Assembly (NCBI GenBank): GCA_013396915.1
Contig: VWZL01000187.1
Coordinates: 261 to 64,260 of the forward strand
DNA from: Stercorarius parasiticus
Lineage: Eukaryota; Chordata; Aves; Charadriiformes; Stercorariidae
Direction of reading: 5' to 3'
DNA length: 64,000 nucleotides
Shown here: in pieces, positions 11,346 to 25,700 of the stretch
How positions within the stretch are numbered: the first letter of the stretch is position 1
Layout of the letters: the number at the start of each line of letters is the position of its first letter
Translations under genes and position numbers: made by a program
Notes under the pieces: model-generated
The model's database searches: none
The model's input: the letters and a program-made list of their open reading frames with translations, nothing else
Told to the model about the DNA's origin: nothing

Positions 11346-13700
11346 TTGGCTAATTTAACTCCTCCCAGCTCCCCTTACTCTTCTGACTGTTAAATTGGAT
11401 CAATGGAAGCGTGAAAACCTTATTTTAAATTCATGTGAGAGAGAGAAGTATTAGTCGATTCTCGGTTGCTTCAGGTGTAGGAAGGAAGCAGTTTTCTCTC
11501 CAGAGTCACAGACTTAGGCAGCCGCAAGTGCTTTAGAATTATGTTAATTTTTTTCTGAAAGTAAATAGTTGTTCTAGAGTTTTGTTGAACTTTACAGTGT
11601 CCTTTCTTTCTGTAGCAATACTTGATGTATTTTCAGAAGGGTAAAATCCAAGCCTCTGATATGCGTACTCTGAAAATACCATTTATTTGTTAGCCCATAC
11701 TTTGTACAAATTGTTAATTGTATATTTGCTTTTCACTATAGCAACCATAGTATCCTCTTCTGAAGAACCATGGTAATTTACTTTTTTTTTTTTTTCTGAG
11801 TTACTGTGGTGCCAGTTTCCATGAGAAAATTGAGTCTAGCTCAGCAGATCTCCCCTTGGGATGCTGGCAGTATCATAGACTTTGTCACTAGTCTTTTATT
11901 TACAGGTCTGCAACCAGGCTCACAGTCCAATGAAAAACTTTATTTGTTATAGATTATACTACAGGTTTCATAAGTGAAGAGCTCTCGTAATTTTACATCA
12001 TTTAAGTACGGAGTTGTTTATTTTTGTAAATAACTTCAAAAGGATACTTTGAGATAAGGGTTAAATATTAATAATTGGTTTATGTTTACTGCTTGAGTAG
12101 TTTTTTTAGTCAGAGTTGCAGAAATCAGTAGAATCATTCCAGATACTATTTTATCTAAATTGAATTAGTGTCAAACTGTAAGCCGTAACGTTTCACAGAA
12201 TGTTTGATTCCGTGATTTTGAGATGAAGTGAATTTTATCAATGTTCGTTAGTTTACTTGAAATGTAAGCAAACTGATGAAAATATTTATTAACATGTCAG
12301 GTACTGAATTCACTCTATAAAGCATGAGATGACTTTAGCGGTCTTGGGGTCTTGGTCTCAGCGTGGCCTGTGATTAGTCTTCTCTGGTGGACTAGCAACA
12401 TTGCCATGGCTAGCTGGCTTAAATCTCATGAATGTGACTAGTTCACAACACTCAGTATGAAACCATCCAGGAAATTTTATCCCTTTAGTAAGGGGGAAGG
12501 AGGCATTTGAGGGGAAAAAAAAAAAAAATAAATGTGGTATGGTGATTTTAGTAGTGATGCTTGCGTTCAGCCAAACAATGTTTTTTCAAGTTGATCTCGT
12601 TTGTTTGCCCAGAGAAGCTTGCTGAGTGCATCTCTGCTGTAATGAATATTATTATTTATTAGAGGAGTCATCCCATGCTGGAAAAATTCATTGACAGCTG
12701 TGTAAAAAACAATGTCCTTTTTAGGCAGAAAAAAACCATGCAGACATTATCCTGCGGATATATTAAGAGGCCTTGTTTTGTTGTTGGTTTTTTTTTTTTT
12801 TACTTCACATTTCAGGAGCTGTACTTGAGCAATTCTACTGCAGACAGCCTTTGTAAAACACTAGCGAACTTTAAACAAAGGAGTTGCAGATGAATTTCAA
12901 CATGAGCGCTTTCAAGTAGATTTCTTAATATGTATTTATATGAATGTGAGAGGGATTCACAGAATCTTGGGGTTGTGTTAGAGAGGAAAAAAAGGTTTCT
13001 CAGGCAGGTTAAAGGGCAGTGACCTCTCTGTCTCCATGAGCAAATGCCCCAGCAAATGTCGCCAGCTGCATGGGGTGAAGGAGGTCACAACACTCTGTAG
13101 CCTCCCACCAACCTCCTAGTGAGGTATGGTACGGGGGTAAGTTTTAGCGGGTCAGTTGTCCATAGAAACAGCTCCTGTCTGTGCCTGTCTTATAATAAGG
13201 TCATTTAATAATTTAATTTAACAAGGTAGTTGTTTCCATGTTTTGTTGGAATTTAACATTGCAATGAGGAGGGGCCAATCCCAGCAGTGGAAACAGGTGA
13301 AAGAACCTCAGTTTACCTTGAGTTGAGGTTCTTGTGCTCTTGGAGAGCTCTCAGTGCTTCACCGCAGGCTTAGGCTCTTTGGTGACCTTGCAGAAGCAGT
13401 GTTTTTTCACCACAGCTCCACTAAAGGACAACTCATTTCTCTCACCCTACAGTTCCCAAGGCTGTTATTTTAAGTCCTCCCCTTCCCTTTTTCTTTCATT
13501 AGTGAACGTTTGCCTCCCCCGGAAAGAAGTTTGTGCTAGGTGAGATCTTTGTATGCTCTTTTTAATCTGGGTGGGGAAAAAAACAGGCCTTTTAAAAAGA
13601 AATCGGAAGTCCTACCTGTGGAAGATAGGCTTTTGAGGTGGGCTAAATGTATAGAACATCATTCTGTTGCAATAAAAACCATTCTAGCCCCCTCTCGAGG
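11346..13700. other. AT-rich 3' flank of ERI1, no gene seen
   Basis: AT-rich DNA with short poly(A) and poly(T) runs (for example 11780-11796 and 12516-12530) and an AATAAA at 13671. It may be an extended 3' UTR of ERI1 or simple flank. No open frame here resembles a known protein. Composition shifts to GC-richer sequence from roughly 13 kb onward. Confidence 0.6.
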
Positions 13701-16700
13701 ACTTTCTATTTGATAGCCCCATGGGTAACAGCGACAGTTTACCAGAAGGATTCCCCTAACGGCGGTACATGAAGTGGCAAGGTGGTGGTCAGTCCATGCT
13801 TCTGCTCTACCTTGTATTGGGCTGTGGCCAGCTGAACAGCCAGAGTAGGGAGCAGGCTAAGACTTCATTTTAGAAGACCTTTCTGCTCATCCAATGGAGA
13901 ACAGGGTGCTGATCTGCAAGTATGGATGCAGACCGGGCTTTGGAGGATGAGAAGTTGTTTCTCTCTCAGGTTCCTTCTAGTTTGTTCTTTGCGCATTCAC
14001 AGCCTCCGACACTGACTGGCTTTTGCCCTCTTTAAATTGGAGGACTTTGTGTTGTGGGAGAAAAGCCTGAAGTAGCTTCAGGGATGCGATCCTTTTAAAT
14101 TAAGGAGTGTGACTGCTTTGCACTAGGTGACCTCATGTGGAGGAAAAGCTTTTTTGAATGAAGGACAAGAGCCTTGGACACCTCTTTATGGCAGAGGTGA
14201 CCTCTGGGTGCATTGTGATGAGGGATGTGCTTGTACGGCTCCGGCAGCTGTCTCCTCTGTGGCCACTCAGTTCAGGGGTGCCCCATGGGTAGTACCATGC
14301 CCTGCTCCTGCAGTCTTAACTCGGTGTCATCGTGAATACCCATGTTAGTTGTAAATCTTGTGATGTTGCTTGCAGATATACAGTGGGGTTTTTTGGCTAC
14401 TTTCCTGGCTAAGTTCTTGCTAATGGTGTTTTTTGCTGTTTGAAATGAATGGTAGTAATGATCTTGCATTGGTAAAGTACTTGCAGGTGATTCTGACCTT
14501 CTTTGCTTACGTTCCCTGTTTCAGTGATGTCGATTTTTTTAAAGAGCACATGTAGCCAAATGGCCATCTGTGAGCCAGAGATGTCCCAATAAGCAGGAAT
14601 CGTTTCGTCATGGTTGTGTTCAGCTTTGGGGTGGTGTGTGCAGGTCCTGGGCCACAGGCTGGCTGTGGAGTGTGACACACCTTTCCAGGCAGCTACATGC
14701 TCAGCAAAATACCATGCTTGGACATTGCTTATTTTTACGTATGACTGCAACAAGCGTGACTTGGAGGTCTCCTTGCTGTGTTCCTTTTTTTTTTTAATTA
14801 CATAATAATTCATAGTTTGAATTGATAAGTAGTTGAGTACGTATGCTCTGAGCAGCATGAAAGCACTTTATATGTAATTTAGAGACTGGTGTAGCAGCCA
14901 GCAGTATGAGACTCAAAGTGCCTCCCATTCCCACTTAAAAGCACTTGAACGTTTGTGATTAATTTCCATTCATGCAGATATGGACTAAGTTGATAAGACA
15001 CTAAAAAGAAGGGAGAAGTGACGCGTTATTAGCTGATCCAGGCAGGGTAGGCCAGGCGTGTGCTTATACCTATCCGCATAGTCTGAGTGTTTAATACAGT
15101 TGGTGAACTTTGAGAACAGGCTTTTTTGGGATGCCAGACGCCGGGTACAGAGGGGGTGACTGACGGCTTCTGCACTAAGCTTGGCTGTATTTAAGCACAG
15201 TCTGGGGGACAGCATGGTCATATATTGCTGCCCTCCACAAAGGGAGGGGAGCTGGAGCCAGCCCCCCGCAACCTCGCGTTAGTGATAGCTCTGCTGCAGA
15301 AGGGAGGCTGGGCAAGAGACCTCCCCGCCTCCTTTCCAAACAACACTCCTCTGCTTCTGTGAAAACCAGCCAAGTGGAAAAACAAGCTGTAGATTATCTG
15401 GTAGTCTTAATATGCTGCTGGGATCACTTTGTTAACTGGGATTTTTCCATGCGTTTTTGGCCACAGACAGGGCCTTCAGACCAGCTTTACTCCTCAGAGG
15501 ACTCTGTTTCTCATTACTGATAGAGAGCTGTTCTTTCCTACCAACGCAGTGTCTTGCGATGTATTAGTTTGGAAAGTTAAACTGTGTCCTGCTGAGAGTA
15601 ATACCATAGAGCAGGTCACCACACTTGGCAGCCTTCAGTATGTGGGCAGCCCTGTAGATAAGGGGTGTTTATTGGAGCTGAGAAGCCTGGGTGAGGCATG
15701 GCCGAAAAAGAAATCGGGCATCCTTATCTGGCATCTGAGGGAATTGCTGTGGTGCCTGCAAAGCCTGTCTATTGGCGTGCTGCGGCTCTTTGGGAGCAGT
15801 TTCCTTCAGCTATGCTGGTGCTTCGTTTGCCCCGTTAATCTGCAGAGCCACAGGGGCACATTTCTTCTTCAGGCCCCTCTCAAACACTTCAAATTTCCTG
15901 GGTTTGGGACTGGCTTCTCTGGAATTTACTGGCTTGCTCCTTGTTCCTGCTTGTTTTGCTTACATGAAATAGTCCTTCCCTGACCCTGCTTGTACTGATT
16001 TTCTAACAAGCCATGTCTGGAAGCAGCCGTACTCTGTGCTGTAATCTTGTCTGTACTGCTAGCCTAACTGTTATGAACCTTATCAGATCAGGAACTGCTG
16101 CCCTGTTAGGAGCTTGTGTAGTGCGGTGCTGTGGTTCCTGAGTACTGCAACCATTTAACAGATGCTAACAGTAGAGAGGGCAGCATAAGTAAATGGGGAA
16201 TCTCTCGACTTCCTTCACAAATCATGGCAAAAGGCTTGTGGCAAATTCACATGGTTTAATGGTGCTTTCATTCATGCTTGCTATCACATGCACATCTCTG
16301 GGGCTGCTGCCACTGTTAGAGATGGTGGCAAGGACAGGGTTGTTTTGAAACTGAATGCCAGTTAAGTCATATGTGTGATGGGTATTTGTTTGAGTGATGG
16401 GCGTTTGTTTCTATGCTAGAGCTGCGTCGGTAAGTGTAGCATCATGTGGAGGAGGCAGAGTGATGCTTTACCAGATTCAGCAAGTAAACCCCTTCAAATG
16501 CCTTCGATTTTCCTTGACAGATTGTCATTAGTCTTCACGCGTGGAAAACTTGTGTTGAGCTTGGAAGAGGAAAATGGTGGTTTTAAACTTATAAAAACCT
16601 TGTAAAAGTTTGTATTTGAGGGATTGGGGAGTTGAAGAGGTCTACATATGGTTTCAGGAGGACTGGGAAATTGGAAGCACTTTAGAAGAAACACAGTGGT

Positions 16701-19700
16701 GCTGAGACAGTGTTTTTGTGTTGAGTACAGGAGTATGTGACAAACAGCAAGGATTTTGTTCAGAACAAGACTTTCTTGTGATAGTTGTGTAGCATTTAGC
16801 GTTGTGTATCTGTTTAATCCTTTGGAGTGTGGCAGCGTGGAGCTCTGGAGGACCTTGATCAGCCTTGCTGGCTGTTCTTGTGGAGCAATCCCAGCAGGGG
16901 TGCAGCTTTTAGCACAGAGCAAGACATTAACAGGCTGAGAGGGCAGCAGCTCCATAGAGGAAGTCAATTGTATTATAAGCATTATGCCTCAACATATTGG
17001 CAGGAAGTTTTCTTCCATAGTTTCGTCTGGGAGATGGTGATGTTCTTTGTAAGTCTTGGATCAAGGCTTCCAAAATGAGTGATCCTCAGACAATGCTCTT
17101 TCACTATGAAAACAGAATCACTGTGACAGCCTATGATTTAGCTCCCTTTCAGGCAGAAAATGGACATGCCTTCTTCCTGTCCTCCAGCCAAGAAACTTGC
17201 CCACCTTGGTGCCTACTGATTGACAGACATGGGAATTTTTTGGTTTAATGGCATGATTTGGCAGAGAGTCGATGAACTCCTCTGTGCTTGGCTGATTCTG
17301 TCTGTGTGAGAAACACTTCCGTAGAGGTTGCAGTAGGTGTGTCACACTGGATGAAACCTCTGTCTTGAACCAAGGTAGCCATGCTCAAGGCTGTTGAACT
17401 TCCTTCCTAAGCCAAGAGACGACAGACCTAATTCAGATCTCTCCTGGTAGCTGTGGTAGTGAGCAAAATACTCCATGGTGAAAACATCAGCTTTTGTGTC
17501 TGAGAGATGGAGAACGTAGAGCTTGGCTGTGTGCCTCTGGGTATATAGGAAGCTTGTCTGACTATGTTCATACTGTATATGAAAGGGCTTCACGGCTTAA
17601 CATCTGAGCTGGTGGCTGCAGCCACCTGGCCGTTGCTGTGGGGAGCTTTCCATCTGTTTTTCCTCTTCTTTTCTGCTATCTGCATAATCTTTTAAAAATT
17701 GCACAAAATCTCCTCAAGCACATCCTGCAGCTCAGCCAGTTCCTCATACTTTAGAGCCCTTTGTACATATGGTCATCTCTCTTTTGGAATATAAACGTCT
17801 TGAAAGTAAGGTGTCACCACCTCCCACCCTCCCGCCCCAGTCTGTGAGTTCTGGAGCATATGTAGAATGGGCTGAACTGTTTTCATGTACTCTAGATGAC
17901 CTCTTTTCCTCCATCCACACCAGCTACTCTTCAACCTGGCAGACAACCACTGCTCTGTTCACCTGTGGGCTTTTTGGCAAGACTTAAGTGTCTGTAACAT
18001 CCCTTGAAGTACAGCTGACCACTTTCTGTCCCCCTTTTGCCTTCCACTCTGTCCTGCACCAGCTGTGCTGTGGGTGTCTGGGCTAAGGCTTACCTTTTCT
18101 TTTTCTCCCTCTTATTTTCTTTTCCCTATGCTGTGATCCTGACCATGGCATCTTACCATAGTTCAGCAACCCCTCAATGTCAAGAATGTAACCTCCCAAA
18201 AGTATGTGCTGAGCCCTGTGCTTGCTTTAAAGAGAGGCACAGGTGTAGTACATTTTATGCACTGACTAGAGTTTACAGTGAACTTACGAGCCCTGTTTTA
18301 AAGAGGATGAAATTCAGGCATAGAATTAAATTGCTGTTCAAGTTTCTGCAGTGAGTAAGGATAGTGCTAGAAATGGAAATCAACTGCCTCGTCTCCTCAG
18401 CTGCTGTCTCCCCAAAACCCTCTACTGTCTTTTTCTGTAGACCACATCTTAATGTAGGTTGCCACTAGAGGAAGAGGCTGGGCAACTAGTGTCGTGATTT
18501 TGGCTGAGCTCTTCTTGGGGACAGGCCCATTGCCTGAGGGAATTCCACTCAATCTCCTGGTCTCCAAAGCAGCTGGCTCTACATCTCATCTCTGGACATG
18601 CAGGATGTATCTTCTGCAAATGCTTTGTTGAGCGATGTGACATCGCAGTCTGCCTGCCCTGGCTCTAGCGCTGAGTCTTCCAAGAGCTCTGAGTGCGTGC
18701 AGTCACGTGGGCTGACAGCATAAAACCCTGTAGACCGTGTTGTGATGACTGCAAAGGAACGTCAGCAATTGCTCTTCAGTTCTTTCATGCTACCAGGAGT
18801 TCTTGAGATTTGTAACAGACACATTGCTATGAATGGAGAAGAAATGGGAGTGTCTAGAAGCACCAGAAGGAAGGCATTAGAGGTGTATGAGAATGACAAG
18901 TGCTGATGGCACGTGTGTTAGCAGGTCATCAAAATTACAGCACGCCTGCGGCTCCTTAGAATACCTAGATGGGATGAATAAGGAGCAGCCTAAACCAAGA
19001 CAAGACAAACCTGAAATCTCAAGGCATAAAAATATGCTGGCTGGATGATTAAAAGAATGGGATTGGAGCAATTAATCATTGAGATAAGGAGACAAAAGAC
19101 AACCAGTATATCCTAATGATTCACAGAGACAGGACAAGATGATCCTAATCGCGGGTTGGGCTCCTACAGGTACAGAGAGCACATCTAAAATCTGCATATG
19201 CTCACCAACCTGAAAGTTCAGGAGGGTGGGGGAAGACAACTGGCATCTCTTTTTCTTCCATCTCATTTAAAGTGATCTTGGCAAGAGCATGGACCCTTGG
19301 TGCTTGTGTTCTGGACTGACCAGATGGAAACGCGTCATAGCACTTGTGATTTATATGTATGTGAGTATGTATGAGTGTAATCAGTTTGGATTTTTTTGAA
19401 CAAAGTCACTTTCTATAGTCTCACCTTGAGCTTTGCTGCAGTTGTTGCTGCAGTTGTGCAAGAGCAGAGATCTATCAGTGCACAGGCAGTGCTGGAATGC
19501 AAAGTGTTCATTCTTGGTCCAACGTCTTTGGGGAAAGTCACCTTTTCAAGTCACCTTCTCCAGCTGTCTCTTCTCTTTCACTTATGGCTTGATTTTGCTG
19601 CTTTAAAAGCAAGCTCTGAAACTGTTTTTTGTTCCTTGGTTTCCTGTGGCAGGCTGTCTTCTCTTGAAAGCTTTCTGGGAACCAATAGCTGCCAGTGATT

Positions 19701-22700
19701 TTAGCAGTAGCACTAGAATGTCTCACCAGGATCCTCTACTGATCTATATTGTTGGTTTTATTTTGGCTTTTGAGTGTGAAGGGTGGTCTTGGGAGCATAT
19801 ATGCAGCCAAATCCTTGGGTTGCAAGGTGTCTGGTGGATCACTTAGCACACTGCTGAGGCAGCAATGACCTACTGGACTGTTGGGAACCCCCAGAATGTA
19901 GAGGGCAATCTGGCTGTGCTTGGAGCCATCCTTCCAGGATCTACCAGTACAAGGGCAAACTCAAAGGATGGCAGGGGACCGCAGTGTCCCACTCCAAAAC
20001 AGGTTTGGTGATCCACTCTGGAGACTGCTACCTCAAATGACAGGCCTTGAAATGGAAAAGGTGTCTCTGAGTCCTTCCAGACATAGTCTACAAAATATCT
20101 AAAGGAAGCATGATGAAGTGTGCATTTTTGTCAGACTTTAATGGGCAAATGGAGACCAACTAGAAGGTTATTTTCTCAAGGTGACAGAAGGATGCCTGTT
20201 GATTAGAAATGGTTCCCCATTGCTGGTTTTGCCATAGATTTATAGTTTTCACTCTAGTCCTGTTTCCAATCCCACTTTATTTCTTCCTGTCTCAGAAGAG
20301 GTTGACACAAACAACACATAGTTCATCCTATCTTGAGCTCTTTAAGAATTAGACCTGTAGGGTCTGCTAGGGGAAAGATTTAGTTACCTAAACATAGCTG
20401 TCTGGTGCCCTCTGGTATCTGAGCTGTCTGCACAAAGCTTGCAGATACCATATGGGACCTGCAGGAGTCCTCCTGTCTTCTGAAGCAGCAGCTGGAATCC
20501 AGACCAGAGACCTGAGATATCTCCAGTAGCGCTATTGCTCATACCTGTGTGTGGGCACTGGAATGGTGCCCCTGGAGCAAGCCCATGGCCCAGTCAGCTT
20601 AAAAGGAAGAGACAGGTACCTCCAGAGGATGAGTTGTCCCGTTGGTCTTTGCAGCCTCTTAACATGACTTAGCTGGAAGGCAGCAGCTGTGTAGCATACA
20701 AGCTTCCACAGAGGCTTTGCTACAGAGATGGGGATTTCAAGCAGCCAGGCAATTGTTAGGCCAAGACATCAGCTCCCAGATACTAAAGGCTTTGGGAAAT
20801 TAGGACATATTTCTGTTTGGCTCGCTTGCTAGCCTTCCCAAAAAGCATGGGAGGAAGATATAGCTAGATCTGGATTTAGTTGGTTTGTTTCTGCACTTCA
20901 GTGAAAATGAATTGTGACAGCTGCTACAGGATTGTTAGGGTTGGGATCACCTTCTGCTATGCTGCCTGTTTGCACAAGAGTGATGGAGGAGCCAACCTTT
21001 GGGAAAATCCATTACTTGCTAAGTACCTCAATTGCAGATTGGGGTGCTTAGCCTTTGACCTTTAGGAAGTCTTGAACTGATTCAAAGATGGCAAGAGTCT
21101 CTGAAGCACTTGCTGAAGTGAGGAAAGAGTGATGCTTATTTTTTTTGGTAGTGATTTGGTGTGAGTATTTAAGCTGGGATGAAGGGATTTCAGTTTCTTA
21201 GAGCAAAATGCTGCTTTGTCTTAGCGCTTTCAGGGTTAGGTGTCACTCCCTCTCAGGGCAACTTTTGCCTGCCAAACCATCTCTGTGGTTGTCTGCACAA
21301 ACCACAGAGCTCGAGCCTGTCATCTCCTTGCCACTGGTAGAACATGAAAAGGCACTTGCATGAGCAGGACAGAGCTGCTTTCTGTGCAACTGTGTGAGAA
21401 CAAGTGGAGCAAACTAGAGTGCAAGGCAGTCAACCCAACCTTGCAAAGGCACTGCCATAGCTGAGTGTGCGTGAAAGGGGTTGGCCCTCCCCTGCAAAAA
21501 GAAAAATGCCCCCCCAAAAAAAGAAAGAAAGAAAAAAGGAAGTATTCTTGTACTTTGTTTTCCCTTCATAAGTTTGGAGCTGCCAGTCTTTCTGGGCTGC
21601 CTTCAGCCTCATCCTTCCTCTTCCCAGAAAGCAGTTTTTCTGTGCTAACGACTGTCCCTGGTAATGGAGCTCTGCCTCTGGAAAGGGCAGTGCGAGGCTT
21701 CAAAAGGATGCGCCTGCAACATTGATAGCACAGCACTGGCCTCTTCCACAAGCACGGGAGTGCTTTGTTTTGATTATCTAGCCGGGAGAGTGGAAAATGG
21801 CTGGGAGACTGCTGAAGGCAGAAGGGGACGGAGCGCTGGCTGCAAACAGAGCGACAGCAGTAGAAGTGCATCTAAGGATAGACTTTCAGCACTGTCTCCA
21901 TTCTACTCCCCAAGACGGGCAAAAAAACCCACTGGAGAAAGAGGATCATCTTCCAGAGGACAAGAAGAAAGAGTGGAAAATGGATACAAGCAAACATATG
22001 CATAAGCATCTGCAAAAAAAAGGACGGTGAAATCTACCCACACACTTCACAGGCAGAATCCTGCTCCTCCCTGGGCTGTATCCCTCTTCTGCCCGCGGGT
22101 AGGGCTTACAGGCACTGCAGGGAGCAGGGATACCACTCTGTCATCTGAGACATGGCACAACTCATGGGCAGGGAGTTGCGGAAGTAAAGGCCTGGCAGAC
22201 AGCTCCTAGGCTGAAATGTGTTTTGCATGAACAGTTCGTACACCTCTGCATAGCAAACATCTGTAAATAGAAAGGCAGTTTGCCCAGTCTGTTAACAGGT
22301 AGCAGGGTTAAGGTTTGCCAGAGAGTCTGCTTGCAATGAATAATTCAACCAGTCCTGCTGCCCTTAAATTTAGGTAATAATGCTGCAGTCAAAGGCTTTC
22401 AGAGTTTGGCAGCTAATGCTATTGTGGGCTTGTCTCCGTGTTTGGCCTAGGGCCTGCGCTATTTCACAGGTGACTGTGACCTTGTGTGACAGCATCACCA
22501 CAAACTAGTCCCCTTTTACCTGGCAAATCAGGCACAAAGTCTTTCACCAGCTTGCCAAAACCAAACTTGTAAAGTAGCCAATATTATTCTAGAGGAGACT
22601 GAAAATAGAGCTCCTCAGCTCTGGTGGAGGGGGGATCCTGGCTTTGGGTTTCCTTCTAGAACACCTTCCCAGAGTTCAGCCTGATGACACTTTTCGCCAT

Positions 22701-25700
22701 CACCATCTTAGCATCAGTGGTGGTATTTGTTCAGGGTCCACTGAGAGCTTAGGTGGCACCCACTTCTCGGACTCTCAGTCCTCTCAAACTTTCTGTAGGT
22801 AACATCTTCCCTCTCTTTGCCTTTTCTGATGACTGTAGGACACCCTCTCTCCACAAAGCTATAGGTTTTATTCCACTTCATCTTGATCCCAATACTGGCA
22901 GGCTCAATACGAAAAGGAGTCTCCAGTGAGTGCTATGGGACTCAGAAAACAAGATTGCACAAGATTGGAAAGTAAGGGAGATCTGAATAGATAATATGCA
23001 AATGTAGTTCTAGCATAAACTTAACACCCAAATGCATCTTTGCCAGTGACTAAGCCTTTTCTGCAGGCCACGTTCCCAGGGATTTGGTGTCCACAAGAAC
23101 ACCCTCTCTCCCAGCTGCTGCCCTGACTTCTGCAGAGGTTGTCAGCTTTGAGATGTCTCCCTTTCAGAATAACCACACCTCTAAGCACAGTTCTAGGTGG
23201 TGCTCCTCCGGCTTCACTCCAGTTTTTGGGTGAGCCCAAAAGTATCCTTGATGTTCTAGAGCTATATGACTTTAGTCCTCAGAGGCGATTTTTCCTGCCT
23301 AGCTTGCACCCAGGTGATGGGAGCAGGGGAGATGGTTTCCCTCTGCTTGGTGTTTGTAGGGCTGTATCAGAAGCACGGTGTCCAGTTTGAGGACCTCCAG
23401 AAGAAAGATATCAACAAACTGGAGTGAGCCAGGCAGTGATTATAAGTAAGTAGGCTTGAAAAATAGCAAGTTGGTGGAAAACCACAGTCCTCACTGGTAA
23501 GGCAGGAACAGTCCTCGGACAGAGTGGTTTCTGTTATAAATGGTGTACGTGTGATGGACAGAGACATGCCTTTTCCCTGAGCCATGACTGTAGGGGAGAG
23601 GCAGGGTGTGGAGAAATAGTGCTGCTCCCATCTTTTACTCAAGGTACTTCTCAGCTCTTGACACCTGGGGAAATGTCACGTCAGGCAGGGAGGGTCTGAA
23701 CACGCTCAGGGAGAGGCAGGACTGAGGAAAGGGTCAAGGGGAGACATGGAACTTAACGGTTTTGCTTAGTGCCTATATATGGCTCTTTTTTAGGTGTCCG
23801 AGGTGACCCCAAGTACATTTCCAAGGTCACTCAACAAAGAGTTAGATGTGAGAAGGACCAATGACTCCTAAGTCATGGTCAGTGCTAGTAGCCAGTTCTT
23901 CAGAAGAAGCAGGAGGGTGTGTGTAGCCATAAGCGTTACTTGAGATGCTCAGGCCAGTTTTAACTTCTAGCCTTTCCTGAGGCTCCTAAAAATGCACCAG
24001 AGTTTTTCCCAAATTGCTAATGTTTTTTGGTTTTTTTCAGCCCTGGGTGCTTTTCTACACTTGCCAATGTTTGATACCACAGGCTCTTGATTTGTCTGTG
24101 GACTACTGAAACAGAGAATTCTTGCTTTTTTCATATACAGAAAGTCTTTTGATCTCTAGCAAGGAAAATATAAGAAAGTACCAAAGTAGTGTTTAGCCCA
24201 CACATTATTCCAATTTTCAGATATTTGCAGTACCCTGAGATGTACCAGTTTTGCAGAGGTATTATGGTTTTGCTTGTTTACTTTACAAGGATCAGCTGAG
24301 GATAAATTTCCACATTGTGCATGCTCAAGTGACAGCCCCCTGTTCTTTGCTGTTTGTATTTTGCAATGACCTTTCTCAAGATGAGACCCTCATCCCCGCA
24401 GGGACATTTTCAGATGTCCTTTTTTGCAACTGTAACAGGAGCAAAATGTTGGTCAGGTGAGTTCAGACAGTCTTTTGCGGAGAGGCAAGCACAACTAGCA
24501 GTGGGGGATCAAAACCACTAATATATCTGAGGGCAATAACCTCCAGAAAATAGGTCCCAATGGATACTTGCACCACTGTAGGCATTTTCACAATGGTTGT
24601 CCATAGCTTAAGCCAGCTGCAATAGTTTCTGCTTGCACTGCTAAAAACACTCTGTTTAAGGATTGTGCTTGACAGAAAATAGCATCCAAGAAGAAAGCTT
24701 TGAGTTTCAGAGTCGTTGAGAAATTCAGGGCCAGTCCCTTGTCTCTGTTTGAAGAGAAGACTTTGTACTGGACAGAATTTCTTTTCTTGCTGTTGCCACA
24801 CAAGACTTTAGGGCTCTATGTATTTTTGAACACTTTTGAGAGCCTTTTTCTGCTTGGGAAGTCCAGCTGCTCTCATTCTGGGTTCTGCTTAACGTGGTCT
24901 GCTCAGAGTGTTTGGTTCAAAGGTGGTTTGTACTCCGCTTGTCCTCACAGCAACATAGAAGAGGTCTCTGAGTGGGAAAACACAGCGAGGTCACCTTGCT
25001 CAGCTGCTCGGAGTTGAGAGCACTTACTCAGCCAGAGGCAAGTCATTGGTCTTACAGCTTGGACATACGGTCAGCTGCATATATAGCTCCTTCTCGGGGG
25101 GGGGTCTAGTGTTGTGAGATCCTATTGCTTTATGGTGGACAGAGCTGTGTCCCACACTGGTATGCTTGCATGTGGTGTTGCTAGCCAGTGTTCACCTACA
25201 GTTGCTGTGGGGCTTTGGCACGAGGTCACATCATCTCAGATTCCGCACCGGGACTTCCTCCCCTGCCCTCTTCCTGGGAATGGGATGAAAACTCCTTCCC
25301 TCCTCCCTCCAGCAGCATCAAGCAATCTCTCACCACCAGTGGTCCTGCATCAAGTCACATAGAGTGCGAAGTCCTTAGAGGAGGATTCCAACTACTGATA
25401 TGTTCAGCCTTGATTCTTACTTTGGAGGAGAAGTGGCACAGGTGTTTTCTGCTGCAGCAGACTGAAAGCCTACTGCAGCAGTTCCTTCCTTCCTGCAGAC
25501 TTCTGACCTTCCTAAGAGCAATGTTTGACCAAGGCAGATCTGACTGACAGGAAGACTACAGATAGCTTATTCAACTGTCCTGTTCCTATCTCACAGCATC
25601 ACGGGCTGAGAAATGACCCCGACCTGATGTCCCTGTGCTGCTGGAGGGAGAAGGGAAGGAGAGCTAAGCACAAGTGACCACGCTGCATGGTTTTCTTTTC

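Noticed and set aside
15429..15983. 184-aa plus-strand frame in the intergenic region
   Set aside because: No recognisable domain, no splice or promoter context, and a shorter frame overlaps it in another phase. Length is compatible with chance in 64 kb.
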